64,000 nucleotides of DNA from Tomitella fengzijianii (GTDB lineage Bacteria; Actinomycetota; Actinomycetes; Mycobacteriales; Mycobacteriaceae), in the NCBI RefSeq assembly GCF_007559025.1, contig NZ_CP041765.1, positions 1,918,679-1,982,678 on the forward strand, given 5' to 3'. The notes beneath the pieces are model-generated. The model was not told the origin of the DNA. It searched no databases and saw only the letters and a program-made list of their open reading frames with translations. Made by a program: the position numbers and the translations under genes. Below are positions 39,189 to 49,432 of this stretch, one piece after another. Position 1 is the stretch's first letter. Each line of letters begins with the position of its first letter.

Positions 39189-40022
39189 ATGGCCTTCGAT
39201 GACAGCCCCCAGCCTGCTTCCGCCCGGGTGCCCGCGCGTCCCGACCTCGCCGGCCGGACCGCCCTGGTCACCGGTGGTAGCCGGGGCATCGGGCGGGCGA
39301 TCGCCGCGGAGTTCCTCGCCCGTGGCGCATCCGTGGTGGTGACGGCCCGCAAGGCCGAGCCGCTGGAGGCGGCCGCGGCGGAGCTGCGCGCGCAGTTCTG
39401 CGGCGATGCCCCCGCCGGTTCACCTCAGGACAGGGTCCTGGCCGTCGCCGGGAACACCGGGCACGACGAGGACCGCGCCGCCGTCGTCGCGGCGGCCATG
39501 GACCGCTTCGGAAGCCTCGACATCCTCATCAACAACACCGGCATCAACCCGGTGTTCGGCGCGCTCATGGACGCCGACCTCGGCGGCGTCCGCAAGATCT
39601 TCGACACCAATGTCGTCGCCGCGCTCGGATACGTCCAGGAGGCCTACAGGGCGTGGATGGGCGAGCATGGCGGCGCCGTGGTGAACATCGCCAGCGTCGC
39701 CGGGCTGCGCTCGTCGGGCGTCATCTCCGCCTACGGCGCGTCCAAGGCGGCGCTGATCCGGCTCACCGAGGAGCTCGCCTGGCAACTGGCCCCCGCGATC
39801 CGCGTCAACGCGGTGGCGCCCGGCGTCATCGACACCTCGTTCGCCAGCGTGCTGGTGGGCGATGATGAGCAGCAGGCCGCGCGCAAGTATCCGATGGGCC
39901 GGATCGGCACTCCGGAAGACGTCGCCCGCGCCGTGGCCTTCCTCGTCTCCGACGAGGCGGAATGGCTCACCGGGGATACGGTGCGCGTGGACGGCGGGCT
40001 GCTCGCCACCGGCGGCATGTGA
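39189..40022 (+). CDS. SDR family oxidoreductase
   Basis: A 277-residue classical short-chain dehydrogenase. TALVTGGSRGIGRAIAAEF is the dinucleotide site, NNTGINPVFG the second motif. The catalytic Ser lies in NIASVAG and the Tyr/Lys in YGASKAAL. VAPGVIDTSF and the C-terminal VRVDGGLLATGG resemble FabG. A 20-residue polar start precedes the fold. The substrate is unknown. It overlaps the lycopene cyclase (GTGA), so a carotenoid- or lipid-related role is possible, but only by position. TAGGGT ends six bases before ATG 39189 with no ribosome site. Confidence 0.88.
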   Translation: MAFDDSPQPASARVPARPDLAGRTALVTGGSRGIGRAIAAEFLARGASVVVTARKAEPLEAAAAELRAQFCGDAPAGSPQDRVLAVAGNTGHDEDRAAVVAAAMDRFGSLDILINNTGINPVFGALMDADLGGVRKIFDTNVVAALGYVQEAYRAWMGEHGGAVVNIASVAGLRSSGVISAYGASKAALIRLTEELAWQLAPAIRVNAVAPGVIDTSFASVLVGDDEQQAARKYPMGRIGTPEDVARAVAFLVSDEAEWLTGDTVRVDGGLLATGGM

Positions 40023-41155
40023 CGACGGTGCCGCCCGCCGGGGGTGCCGTCGACCTGGCCGTTGTGGGGCTCGGCCCGGCCGGCCGGGCGCTCGCGCATC
40101 GTGCCGCGGCGCGGGGTCTCGACGTGGTCGGGATCGATCCGAGGCCCCATCGCGGGTGGCATGCGACGTACGCCGCGTGGGTGGACGAGGTCCCCGGCTG
40201 GCTCGGCGACGACATCTGGCGGGCCCGCATCCCCCGTCCCCGGGTGCACGGCATCCGCGAACGGGTCCTCGACCGCACCTACGGGATCGTCGACAACGCC
40301 GCGTTGCGCCGGCGCCTCGACCTGTCCGGCGTACGGGTGGTCACCGGGTCGGCTGAGATCTCGGCACCATCGGCGGTGACCCTGCGCGACGGCACCCGCA
40401 TCGACGCCCGCCGGGTTGTCGACGCCCGCGGGGTGCGGCCGGACCCGGCGCTCGCGGAGCAGACGGCGTTCGGGGTCGTCGTGCCCGCGGACGTCGCCGC
40501 GCCCGCGCTCGACGGCGGCGAGGCATGGTTCATGGACTGGCGGCCCGACAACGCCGCAATCGACGGTGCTCCCCCGTCGTTCCTGTACGCCATGCCGCTC
40601 GGCGACGGCACCGTGCTGCTCGAGGAGACGTGCCTGGCCGGCCGCCCCGGCCTGCCGCTGCCCGAGCTGCGCCGGCGTCTCGTCGCCCGACTGTCCGCGC
40701 GCGGAGTGGAGATCCCCGCGGACGCCACGGTCGAGCGGGTCCGCTTTCCTGTCCAGGCGCCGCGCCGCGGCGGGTCGGTGCCGGCGTTCGGGGCGCGGGC
40801 GGGACTGATGCACCCCGGCACCGGATACAGCGTCGCGGCGTCGCTGTCGGCGGCGGACATCGTCGTGGACTCGCTCGTCCGCGACCGCGATCCGTCGGGC
40901 GCGCTGTGGCCGTGGCAGGCCCGCGCCGTCCGGCGCCTCCGCGAGGTGGGGCTGTCTGCGCTTTTGAGCCTGGAACCGACGGCGACGGCCGGGTTTTTCG
41001 ACGCCTTCTTCGCGCTGCCGGCGGCCCGCCAACGCGCGTTCCTGTCGGGGCGCACCGATGTCGCCGGCACAGCGGCGGCGATGTGGTCGCTGTTCCGGGC
41101 GGTGGATCCGGCGACCCGTCGGACACTGGCGCGCGCCGGTGTCCGACGGGCGTGA
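40019..41155 (+). CDS. crtL: Lycopene cyclase (CrtL/CrtY FAD type)
   Basis: A 378-residue flavoprotein of the lycopene beta/epsilon cyclase family, closing rings on lycopene in a redox-neutral reaction. The NAD(P)/FAD fold is DLAVVGLGPAGRALAHRAAARG. Family motifs are present: RTYGIVDNAALRR, WFMDWRP, FLYAMPLGDGTVLLEETCLAGRPG and GARAGLMHPGTGYSVAASL. It is coupled to the SDR by GTGA. No phytoene synthase or desaturase lies in the window, so lycopene must come from genes elsewhere. It implies a pigmented organism. Which ring type it forms cannot be told from the sequence. Confidence 0.9.
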   Translation: MTTVPPAGGAVDLAVVGLGPAGRALAHRAAARGLDVVGIDPRPHRGWHATYAAWVDEVPGWLGDDIWRARIPRPRVHGIRERVLDRTYGIVDNAALRRRLDLSGVRVVTGSAEISAPSAVTLRDGTRIDARRVVDARGVRPDPALAEQTAFGVVVPADVAAPALDGGEAWFMDWRPDNAAIDGAPPSFLYAMPLGDGTVLLEETCLAGRPGLPLPELRRRLVARLSARGVEIPADATVERVRFPVQAPRRGGSVPAFGARAGLMHPGTGYSVAASLSAADIVVDSLVRDRDPSGALWPWQARAVRRLREVGLSALLSLEPTATAGFFDAFFALPAARQRAFLSGRTDVAGTAAAMWSLFRAVDPATRRTLARAGVRRA

Positions 41156-41156
41156 G

Positions 41157-42191
41157 TCAGCTGCCGAGCGACCCGGTGGGAATCGACGCGGGAAGCCGTC
41201 CCAGCGAACCGGCTGCGGAGGTGCCGCTCGCCGGGATGGGCGTGCCGTCGAGGCCCGCGGGCTGCTCGAAACCCAGATTGTCGAGCACGGTGGGCGTGAT
41301 GTCGGCGATCGTGAGCGTGTCGTCGACCGCGCCGGCCTCGTAGCCGGCTCCACGGGCGATCACGAACGTGGTGCCCTCGGCGTCGCTCTGACCGCCGTGG
41401 CCGCCCTCGGGCCTGTGCCCATGGTCCGACGTGACGAGGATGGTCCACTTTTCGCCGGTGGCCTCGCTGCGGGCGTCGACGGCATCGACGATCTTGCCGA
41501 CCTCGGTGTCGACGCTTTCCAGCGCGGGTTCGTACTCGGATCCGCCGGTGCCGGAGGAGTGCCCCGCGCCGTCGACTTGGTCGAGCTGGGTGAAGAGGAA
41601 CTCCGGCCCGTTCGCGGTGATCTCGTCCGCCACGGCCTCCGCGGTGGCGGCGTCGGTGGCCGCGCCGCTGCCCGCGCCCGGCGTGGTGACGACGACGTCC
41701 GCCGCGGGGTCGCCGGATCCGGCGATGGTGGCGATGCCGCCCCACGTGGAGATGGAGACGGTGCGCATCTGCAGGTTCCCGTTCTCGATGCGGGTGAAGA
41801 CGCTCGGATATGCTTCGTAGTCCGCGCCCTCGAACGAATTGTCCACGACGCCGTGCTTGGTGTGCCACACGCCGGTGAGGACCGTCGACCAGGACGGCCC
41901 CGAGATCGTCGGATGCCCGAGGATCGACGAGCGGCCGCTGGTGCCCTCGGCGATCAGTCGATGCAGGTTGGGCGTGTCCGCGGCCTTCACCTGATCGAGC
42001 ATCGTGCCGTCGAGGCCGATGACGACGGTGTTGATCACCTGATCGGCGGGATCGGACGAGCCGGGTGCGAACGAGCCGGGTGCGGCGCCGCCGACGCCGG
42101 CGGACGCGGCCGTGAGGCCCGTGGCGAGGGTGCCCGAGGCGAGTAGTACGGACAGGGTTCTGAGCATGCGGTATCTGGTCACATCGGTCAT
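41157..42191 (-). CDS. Secreted nucleotide pyrophosphatase/phosphodiesterase (alkaline phosphatase fold)
   Basis: A 344-residue exported enzyme. The signal peptide (RTLSVLLASGTLATGLTAASAGVG) ends near residue 36. The metal-dependent core starts at INTVVIGLDGTMLDQVKAADTPNL. The nucleophile region is PTISGPSWSTVLTGVWHTKHGV. Further metal ligands are in FTQLDQVDGAGHSSG and VTSDHGHRPEGGHGG. Members cleave phosphodiesters or phosphate monoesters outside the cell; the substrate is unknown. ATG 42191 is used; an ATG eight codons on also fits. Its end is one base from the crtL end, transcribed convergently. Confidence 0.85.
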   Translation of the reverse strand: MTDVTRYRMLRTLSVLLASGTLATGLTAASAGVGGAAPGSFAPGSSDPADQVINTVVIGLDGTMLDQVKAADTPNLHRLIAEGTSGRSSILGHPTISGPSWSTVLTGVWHTKHGVVDNSFEGADYEAYPSVFTRIENGNLQMRTVSISTWGGIATIAGSGDPAADVVVTTPGAGSGAATDAATAEAVADEITANGPEFLFTQLDQVDGAGHSSGTGGSEYEPALESVDTEVGKIVDAVDARSEATGEKWTILVTSDHGHRPEGGHGGQSDAEGTTFVIARGAGYEAGAVDDTLTIADITPTVLDNLGFEQPAGLDGTPIPASGTSAAGSLGRLPASIPTGSLGS

Positions 42192-42361
42192 GATCGACCG
42201 GATCGGGCCGACCGGGGCGGCTCGGCCGCCAGGATCCCCTGATGTTGTTCCGGCGTTCTCCCCGCGCACACCGAGTTCAATTGCCGGACACCGGTTCCCG
42301 TCGAAAAGGCCCGGCGCCTCCACGCGCAGACCCGCCCGCCGATGGACCTCCCACCGTGCAA

Positions 42362-42408
42362 GTGCATCGGACGCGGCGAGGAACGTGTCCTCGCCGCGTC
42401 CGATGCAC
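42362..42408 (-). terminator. Perfect 21-bp hairpin after the suf operon
   Basis: Bases 42362-42382 pair with 42388-42408 without mismatch, around a five-base loop, 76 bases past the sufT stop. The core is gacgcggcgagga. It probably ends suf transcription before the phosphodiesterase gene. The remaining sequence between 42192 and 42483 shows no gene. Confidence 0.8.
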
Positions 42409-42483
42409 AACGATGCCCGGGTGTGGCGGTAGCCGGCCGGCAGTACGCCCGCAGTTGCCCCGGCCTCCCGGTATGTCAGGGAA

Positions 42484-42825
42484 TCAGATGGTGAAGCCGA
42501 GCGCACGCAGCTGCTCGCGGCCGTCGTCGCTGATCTTGTCGGGGCCCCACGGCGGCATCCACACCCAGTTGACCTCGACGTCCGGGGCCAGGCCGCTGCG
42601 CACCAGCGCGGTGACCGTCTGGTCCTCGATGATGTCGCTGAGCGGGCACGCGGCAGAGGTGAGCGTCATGTCGAGCTTGACGATGCCCGTCTCCTCGATC
42701 GCGATGTCGTAGACGAGGCCGAGGTCGAAGACGTTGACTCCCAGCTCCGGGTCCACGACGTCACGCATGGCCTCCTCGACGTCGTCGAGCGACGGAGCCG
42801 ATCCGGCAACCTGGCTTTCGGTCAT
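42484..42825 (-). CDS. sufT: SufT-like Fe-S assembly factor (MIP18/DUF59)
   Basis: A 113-residue protein of the MIP18 family (Rv1466-like). DVEEAMRDVVDPELGVNVFDLGLVYDI is the family signature, and the conserved reactive Cys lies in TSAACPLSD. WMPPWGPDKISDDGREQLRALGF ends it as usual. It helps mature Fe-S proteins when demand is high. It is the last gene of the suf operon, 82 bases after sufU, preceding a strong hairpin. Confidence 0.92.
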   Translation of the reverse strand: MTESQVAGSAPSLDDVEEAMRDVVDPELGVNVFDLGLVYDIAIEETGIVKLDMTLTSAACPLSDIIEDQTVTALVRSGLAPDVEVNWVWMPPWGPDKISDDGREQLRALGFTI

Positions 42826-42907
42826 TGTCCTGCCCTCCGATGGGTGCTGGTTTCTCGCGATTCTAGGTCGTGTTGCGCCTCACGGCGTCCGTGCGGCGTC
42901 ATCGTGG

Positions 42908-43399
42908 TCAACGCGCCGGGGCGCTATCGACAGCAGCGCCCGCCCCGCTCTGGACCACGGCGTCCTTGAACGCCATCCAGCCGAGCAGCGCGCACTTGAC
43001 GCGGGCCGGGTACCGGGAGACGCCGGAGAACGCGATGCCGTCGCCGAGAACGTCCTCGTCGCCCTCGACTTTACCGCGGCTCGAGACCATCTCCTGGAAG
43101 CTCTCGACCACGCGCAGGGCGTCGTCGAGCGTGGACCCCACCAGCAGCTCGCACAGCACCGACGTGGCCGCCTGGCTGATCGAACAGCCCTGTCCGTCGT
43201 ACGAGATGTCGCGGACCACGGCCTGCTCCGCAGCACCGGAACCGTCCGCCGCCTCCAGATGCACGCGCAGCGTCAGCTCGTCGCCGCAGGTCGGGTTGAC
43301 GTGGTGCACCTCGGCGTCGTACGGCTCGCGGAGGCCCCGCCCGTGCGGATGCTTGTAGTGGTCCAGGATCACCTCCTGGTACATCTGCTCCAGTCTCAT
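42908..43399 (-). CDS. sufU: SufU, Zn-dependent sulfur transfer protein
   Basis: A 163-residue IscU-fold protein of the SufU type. It has LEQMYQEVILDHYKHPHGRG and the ligands Cys/Asp in NPTCGDELTLRV, Cys in YDGQGCSISQAATSV and Cys in RVKCALLGWMAF. The insertion between the first and second Cys is typical of SufU. It accepts persulfide from SufS through its zinc site. The start ATG 43399 is clear. It lies 79 bases after sufS. Confidence 0.95.
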   Translation of the reverse strand: MRLEQMYQEVILDHYKHPHGRGLREPYDAEVHHVNPTCGDELTLRVHLEAADGSGAAEQAVVRDISYDGQGCSISQAATSVLCELLVGSTLDDALRVVESFQEMVSSRGKVEGDEDVLGDGIAFSGVSRYPARVKCALLGWMAFKDAVVQSGAGAAVDSAPAR

Positions 43400-43478
43400 C
43401 GGCCCGCTCCTTCCTGTCCGTGCCCCGCCGTCGCGGGCCTGGCCTGTGCTCGTGCGGCCCGGTTCCTGCGCCCCGGCA

Positions 43479-45528
<2,050 letters not shown>

Positions 45529-45585
45529 CTTGGTGATTCGACTCTTTCGTGAGTGCTCGTACAGGTGGACCGTGCGCCCGCCGGG

Positions 45586-46821
45586 TCAGGACCCGGCGGC
45601 GGCGAGCTCGGCCTCGATCGCGTCGGACAGGCGCGCGCGGACGACCTCGACGGGGATGCGGTCGATGATCTCGTGGAAGAACCCGCGGACCACCAGCTGC
45701 CGCGCCTCCCGCTCGGGGATGCCGCGCGAGCGCAGGTAGAACAACTGCTCGTCGTCGAAGCGCCCCGTGGTGCTGGCGTGTCCCGCGCGCCGGATCTCGC
45801 CGGTCTCGATCTCCAGGTTGGGGACCGAGTCGGCCCGCGCACCGTCGGTGAGCACCAGGTTGCGGTTGAGCTCGTAGGTGTCGGTGCCCTCGGCCTCGGC
45901 GCGGATGAGGACGTCACCGATCCAGACGGTGCGCGCATCGGGCTTCTTCGAAGCCGGGTCGCCCTGCAGCGCGCCCTTGTAGACCACGTTGGACCGGCAG
46001 TGCGGCTGCGCGTGATCCACCAGCAGGTGCTGCTCGAAGTGCTGGCCGTCGTCGGCGAAGTACACGCCCCACAGGTCGGCCGAACCGCCCGGCCCGGAGT
46101 ACTTGAGGGTGGGGGCGATGCGGACCAGTTCGCCGCCGAGCGTGACCACCATGTGGGTCAGCTTCGCGTCGCGGCCCACGTCCAGGTGATGGGAGCCCAC
46201 GTGCACGGCGTCGTCGGACCAGTCCTGGATGGCGACGACGGTCAGGTCCGCGCCATCGCCGAGCAGGATCTCGACGTTCTCCGCGTAGGTGCCGGCGCCG
46301 CGCTGGTCGAGGATGACGACCGCCCTCGAGTGCCGCTGCGCCCGCAACTGCAGGTGGCCGAAGGCGGTCTTGCCGGAGCCGGGGCCCGTCACCGTGACGA
46401 CGACCGGGTCCGCGGGCACGGCCTCGGTGCCGATGGTGACCACCGTGGCCGCCTCGAACGACGTGTACGCCTGCGCGGCCACGCGGTCGGCGGGCGCGCC
46501 GGCGGTGCCCAGGCGCGCGTCCTCGCGGCCCACCGTCTCCACCGTGACGCCGTCCGACTCCTCCACGCCGGTGACGGTGACCGTCGCCGTGCCGTCGGGG
46601 GTAGCGGTGCCGTCGTGCAGGCCGCGCAGCCGGCGCATCGGGGTGAAGCGCCACGCCTCGTCGCGCCCGGACGGCACCTCGAAGGCGTCGACGTCGTACG
46701 AGGTGAAGATCGCGCCCTTGTTGGAGGCGGGGATCGTGACGGGGTTCTCGCCCATTACGGCGCCGCGCACCCCGGTGGCGGCGCCGGCGGCGTCCCCCTT
46801 CGACTGATTCGTCGTTGCCAC
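45586..46821 (-). CDS. sufD: SufD scaffold subunit
   Basis: A 411-residue beta-helix protein of the SufBD family. DEAWRFTPMRRLRGLHDG marks the SufD N-terminal domain. The C-terminal core has DHAQPHCRSNVVYKGALQGD (the His used in cluster assembly), RTVWIGDVLIR and ASTTGRFDDEQLFYLRSRG. It partners SufB and SufC. GTG 46821 shares its G with the sufB TAG stop, so the two are coupled. Upstream in-frame codons overlap sufB and are not needed. Confidence 0.95.
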   Translation of the reverse strand: MATTNQSKGDAAGAATGVRGAVMGENPVTIPASNKGAIFTSYDVDAFEVPSGRDEAWRFTPMRRLRGLHDGTATPDGTATVTVTGVEESDGVTVETVGREDARLGTAGAPADRVAAQAYTSFEAATVVTIGTEAVPADPVVVTVTGPGSGKTAFGHLQLRAQRHSRAVVILDQRGAGTYAENVEILLGDGADLTVVAIQDWSDDAVHVGSHHLDVGRDAKLTHMVVTLGGELVRIAPTLKYSGPGGSADLWGVYFADDGQHFEQHLLVDHAQPHCRSNVVYKGALQGDPASKKPDARTVWIGDVLIRAEAEGTDTYELNRNLVLTDGARADSVPNLEIETGEIRRAGHASTTGRFDDEQLFYLRSRGIPEREARQLVVRGFFHEIIDRIPVEVVRARLSDAIEAELAAAGS

Positions 46822-48293
46822 TATCCCACTGCCCCTTCCATCTGCAGTTCGATGAGTCGATTGAGTTCGAGCGCGTATTCCATGGGCAGCTCCTTGGCGA
46901 TGGGCTCGACGAAGCCGCGCACCACCATCGCCATGGCCTCTTCCTCGGTCATGCCGCGGCTCATGAGGTAGAACAGCTGGTCGTCGCTGACCTTCGAGAC
47001 CGTCGCCTCGTGGCCCAGGGTGACCTCGTCCTCGCGGATGTCGTTGTACGGATACGTGTCCGAACGGCTTATCTGGTCTACCAGCAGCGCATCGCATTCC
47101 ACGTTGGACCGCGAGCCGTAGGCGCCCTTGTTCACCTGCACCAGGCCGCGGTAGGAGGATCGCCCGCCGCTGCGCGCCACGGACTTACTGACGATGTTCG
47201 ACGAGGTGTGCGGCGCCAGGTGGAGCATCTTGGCGCCGGTGTCCTGGTGCTGGTCGGCCCCGGCGAAGGCCACCGACAGCACCGAGCCGTGCGCGTGCTC
47301 GCCGGTCATCCACACCGCCGGGTACTTCATCGTCACCTTGGAGCCGATGTTGCCGTCGACCCACTCCATGGTGGCGCCCTCTTCGGCGCGCGTGCGCTTG
47401 GTGACGAGGTTGTAGACGTTGTTGGACCAGTTCTGGATGGTCGTGTAGCGGCAGCGGCCGCCCTTCTTCACGACGATCTCCACCACGGCCGAGTGCAGCG
47501 AATCCGAGCTGTACACCGGCGCGGTGCAGCCCTCGACGTAATGCACGTAGGCGTCCTCGTCGACGATGATGAGGGTGCGCTCGAACTGGCCCATGTTCTC
47601 GGTGTTGATCCGGAAGTAGGCCTGCAGCGGGATGTCCACGTGCACGCCCGGCGGCACGTAGACGAACGACCCGCCGGACCACACCGAGGTGTTGAGCGCC
47701 GAGAACTTGTTGTCGCCCGCGGGGATCACGGTGCCGAAGTACTGCTGGAACAGCTCCGGGTACTCGCGCAGACCGGTGTCGGTGTCGGTGAAGATGACGC
47801 CCTTCTCCTCCAGATCCGTACGGATCTGGTGGTAGACCACCTCGGACTCGTACTGGGCGGTGACGCCGCCGATCATCGCCTGCTTCTCGGCCTCGGGGAT
47901 GCCGAGCCGGTCGTAGGTGTTGCGGATGTCCTCGGGCAGGTCGTCCCAGGAGGTCGCCTGCTCCTCCGTGGAGCGCACGAAGTACTTGATGTTGTCGAAG
48001 TCGATGCCGCTGAGGTCGGCGCCCCAACCCGGCAACGGCTTGCGGTCGAAGATGCGCAGCGCCTTGAGCCGGTTCTCCAGCATCCAGGCGGGCTCGTTCT
48101 TCTTCTCGGAGATGTCGCGGACCACGTCCTCGTTCAGGCCGCGGCGGGCCGCCTGGCCGGCCGCGTCGGGATCCGACCAGCCGAAGGCGTAGTTGCCCAG
48201 CGACTCGATGGTCTGCTCCTGCGTGAGCGATTCGGGCGCGGCCGTCGCCGACGTGCTGCCCGACGTACCTGCCTGGTCCGACGTGATGGTCAT
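46821..48293 (-). CDS. sufB: SufB scaffold subunit, intein-free
   Basis: A 490-residue protein that holds the nascent Fe-S cluster. Conserved segments are [56 protein letters not shown] and [20 protein letters not shown] with the Cys needed for sulfur and iron handling. Mycobacterium tuberculosis SufB is split by an intein, whereas here the frame is continuous through those conserved blocks. ATG 48293 has AAGGAG at ideal distance. It follows sufR by 100 bases on the same strand. Confidence 0.97.
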   Translation of the reverse strand: MTITSDQAGTSGSTSATAAPESLTQEQTIESLGNYAFGWSDPDAAGQAARRGLNEDVVRDISEKKNEPAWMLENRLKALRIFDRKPLPGWGADLSGIDFDNIKYFVRSTEEQATSWDDLPEDIRNTYDRLGIPEAEKQAMIGGVTAQYESEVVYHQIRTDLEEKGVIFTDTDTGLREYPELFQQYFGTVIPAGDNKFSALNTSVWSGGSFVYVPPGVHVDIPLQAYFRINTENMGQFERTLIIVDEDAYVHYVEGCTAPVYSSDSLHSAVVEIVVKKGGRCRYTTIQNWSNNVYNLVTKRTRAEEGATMEWVDGNIGSKVTMKYPAVWMTGEHAHGSVLSVAFAGADQHQDTGAKMLHLAPHTSSNIVSKSVARSGGRSSYRGLVQVNKGAYGSRSNVECDALLVDQISRSDTYPYNDIREDEVTLGHEATVSKVSDDQLFYLMSRGMTEEEAMAMVVRGFVEPIAKELPMEYALELNRLIELQMEGAVG

Positions 48294-48393
48294 GCCGGCT
48301 CCTTCCGGAGTCTGGTGTTTCCCGCTACGCGCTCCGTGCGGGTGGTGGGATTGCGGGTTGATGCTGGTGGCGGTGGTGGACGCTCGTGCCGGG

Positions 48394-49206
48394 TCATCCT
48401 GGGCGCGGACGCGTCCCGCCCTGCGGCGGCGGGCCGGAGGGGGCCGTTCGCCCGCCCGCGTCCGGCGGGAGCCCCAGCGGGACGTGCGTGGTGCAGACCG
48501 CGTCGCCGTTGGCGATGGTGGCGAGCTGCTGGATATGGGTGCCGAGGAGATCGCGGAACGCCTCCTGCTCGGCCTCGCAGAACTCGGGGAACTCGGCCGC
48601 GACGTGCGCCACCGGGCAGTGGTGCTGGCAGATCTGCACGCCGTTGCCCACCCGCCTGGTGTTGGCCACGTATCCGGCGCCGGACATGGCCTCGGCGATG
48701 GCGTCGGCCGTTGCCGCGATGCGTTCGTCCGCGTCCGGGGAACCGGACGGCGCGTGGTTCTGCCCGGCGGCGTCTTCGGCTGCCACGGGGAGGCCGTCGT
48801 CCGCCGCGGTGACGCCGCGGACGATCGAGCGGACGCGCCTGCGCGCGAACTCGGCCACCGCGTCCTCGCCGCCGAGCTCGCGCAACGCCCGGATGGCGTC
48901 GCCGGCGAGATCGTCGTAAGCGTGGCCCAGGCCCGCACGCCCGGCGGCGGTCAGCTGGAACTGCTTGGCCGGGCGCCCGGGGCCGCGCCGGTGCGCGCCC
49001 GCACCGCTGGCCACCATCGCCTCGCCCTGCTCCACCAGCGCCTCGATGTGCCGACGTGCACCCGCCGCGCTGAGGCCCAGCCGCGAGCCGATCTCGGTGG
49101 CGGACAGCGGGCCGTCCTCCAGGAGCAGCCGCACCACCTCGGCGCGCGTGCCCGCCTCCGCGGAAACGTGCGGCTCCGCGGCGGGCGCCGTCGGCGCAGG
49201 CGTCAT
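48394..49206 (-). CDS. sufR: SufR, Fe-S-dependent repressor of the suf operon
   Basis: A 270-residue regulator. A winged helix lies near the start ([34 protein letters not shown], then [14 protein letters not shown]). The cluster ligands are in [20 protein letters not shown] and DAVCTTHVP. With a [4Fe-4S] cluster it represses suf and its own gene; loss of the cluster frees the operon. ATG 49206 gives the length of the M. tuberculosis protein (Rv1460, about 268 residues). A GTG at 49302 is rejected since it lies inside the operator. It is the first gene of the operon. Confidence 0.93.
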   Translation of the reverse strand: MTPAPTAPAAEPHVSAEAGTRAEVVRLLLEDGPLSATEIGSRLGLSAAGARRHIEALVEQGEAMVASGAGAHRRGPGRPAKQFQLTAAGRAGLGHAYDDLAGDAIRALRELGGEDAVAEFARRRVRSIVRGVTAADDGLPVAAEDAAGQNHAPSGSPDADERIAATADAIAEAMSGAGYVANTRRVGNGVQICQHHCPVAHVAAEFPEFCEAEQEAFRDLLGTHIQQLATIANGDAVCTTHVPLGLPPDAGGRTAPSGPPPQGGTRPRPG

Positions 49207-49298
49207 CGACGACGGTGCGTCCTGGCCTCGGTCATCCGGACCGGACGCACATGCCGATGCGCCGGTCGCGGCGCGTCGCGTACGTACTGGATCGGATT

Positions 49299-49313
49299 TC
49301 ACAACACCAGTGT
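49299..49313 (-). promoter_or_regulatory. SufR operator
   Basis: On the minus strand the sequence is ACACT-GGTGT-TGTGA, an exact fit to ACACT-N5-TGTGA, the site I recall being reported for M. tuberculosis SufR. It lies 93 bases before the sufR ATG and 120 bases before mptB on the other strand. A minus-strand -10-like TATAGG at 49348-49353 would place it just downstream of the transcription start. Confidence 0.85.
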
Positions 49314-49432
49314 GACGGAATTGCCGGTCCAGTTCCACCAAGGGTGCCCTATATCCTCGTACCGAGTGGTCAGGGTCACGCCGGCGGCCGCGACCGGGAC
49401 CCGGCACGCCGCTCCCATTACGCTCACACACT

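Noticed and set aside
49300-49302. GTG 49302 as sufR start
   Set aside because: It lies within the exact SufR operator, lacks a ribosome site, and would add residues not found in mycobacterial SufR.
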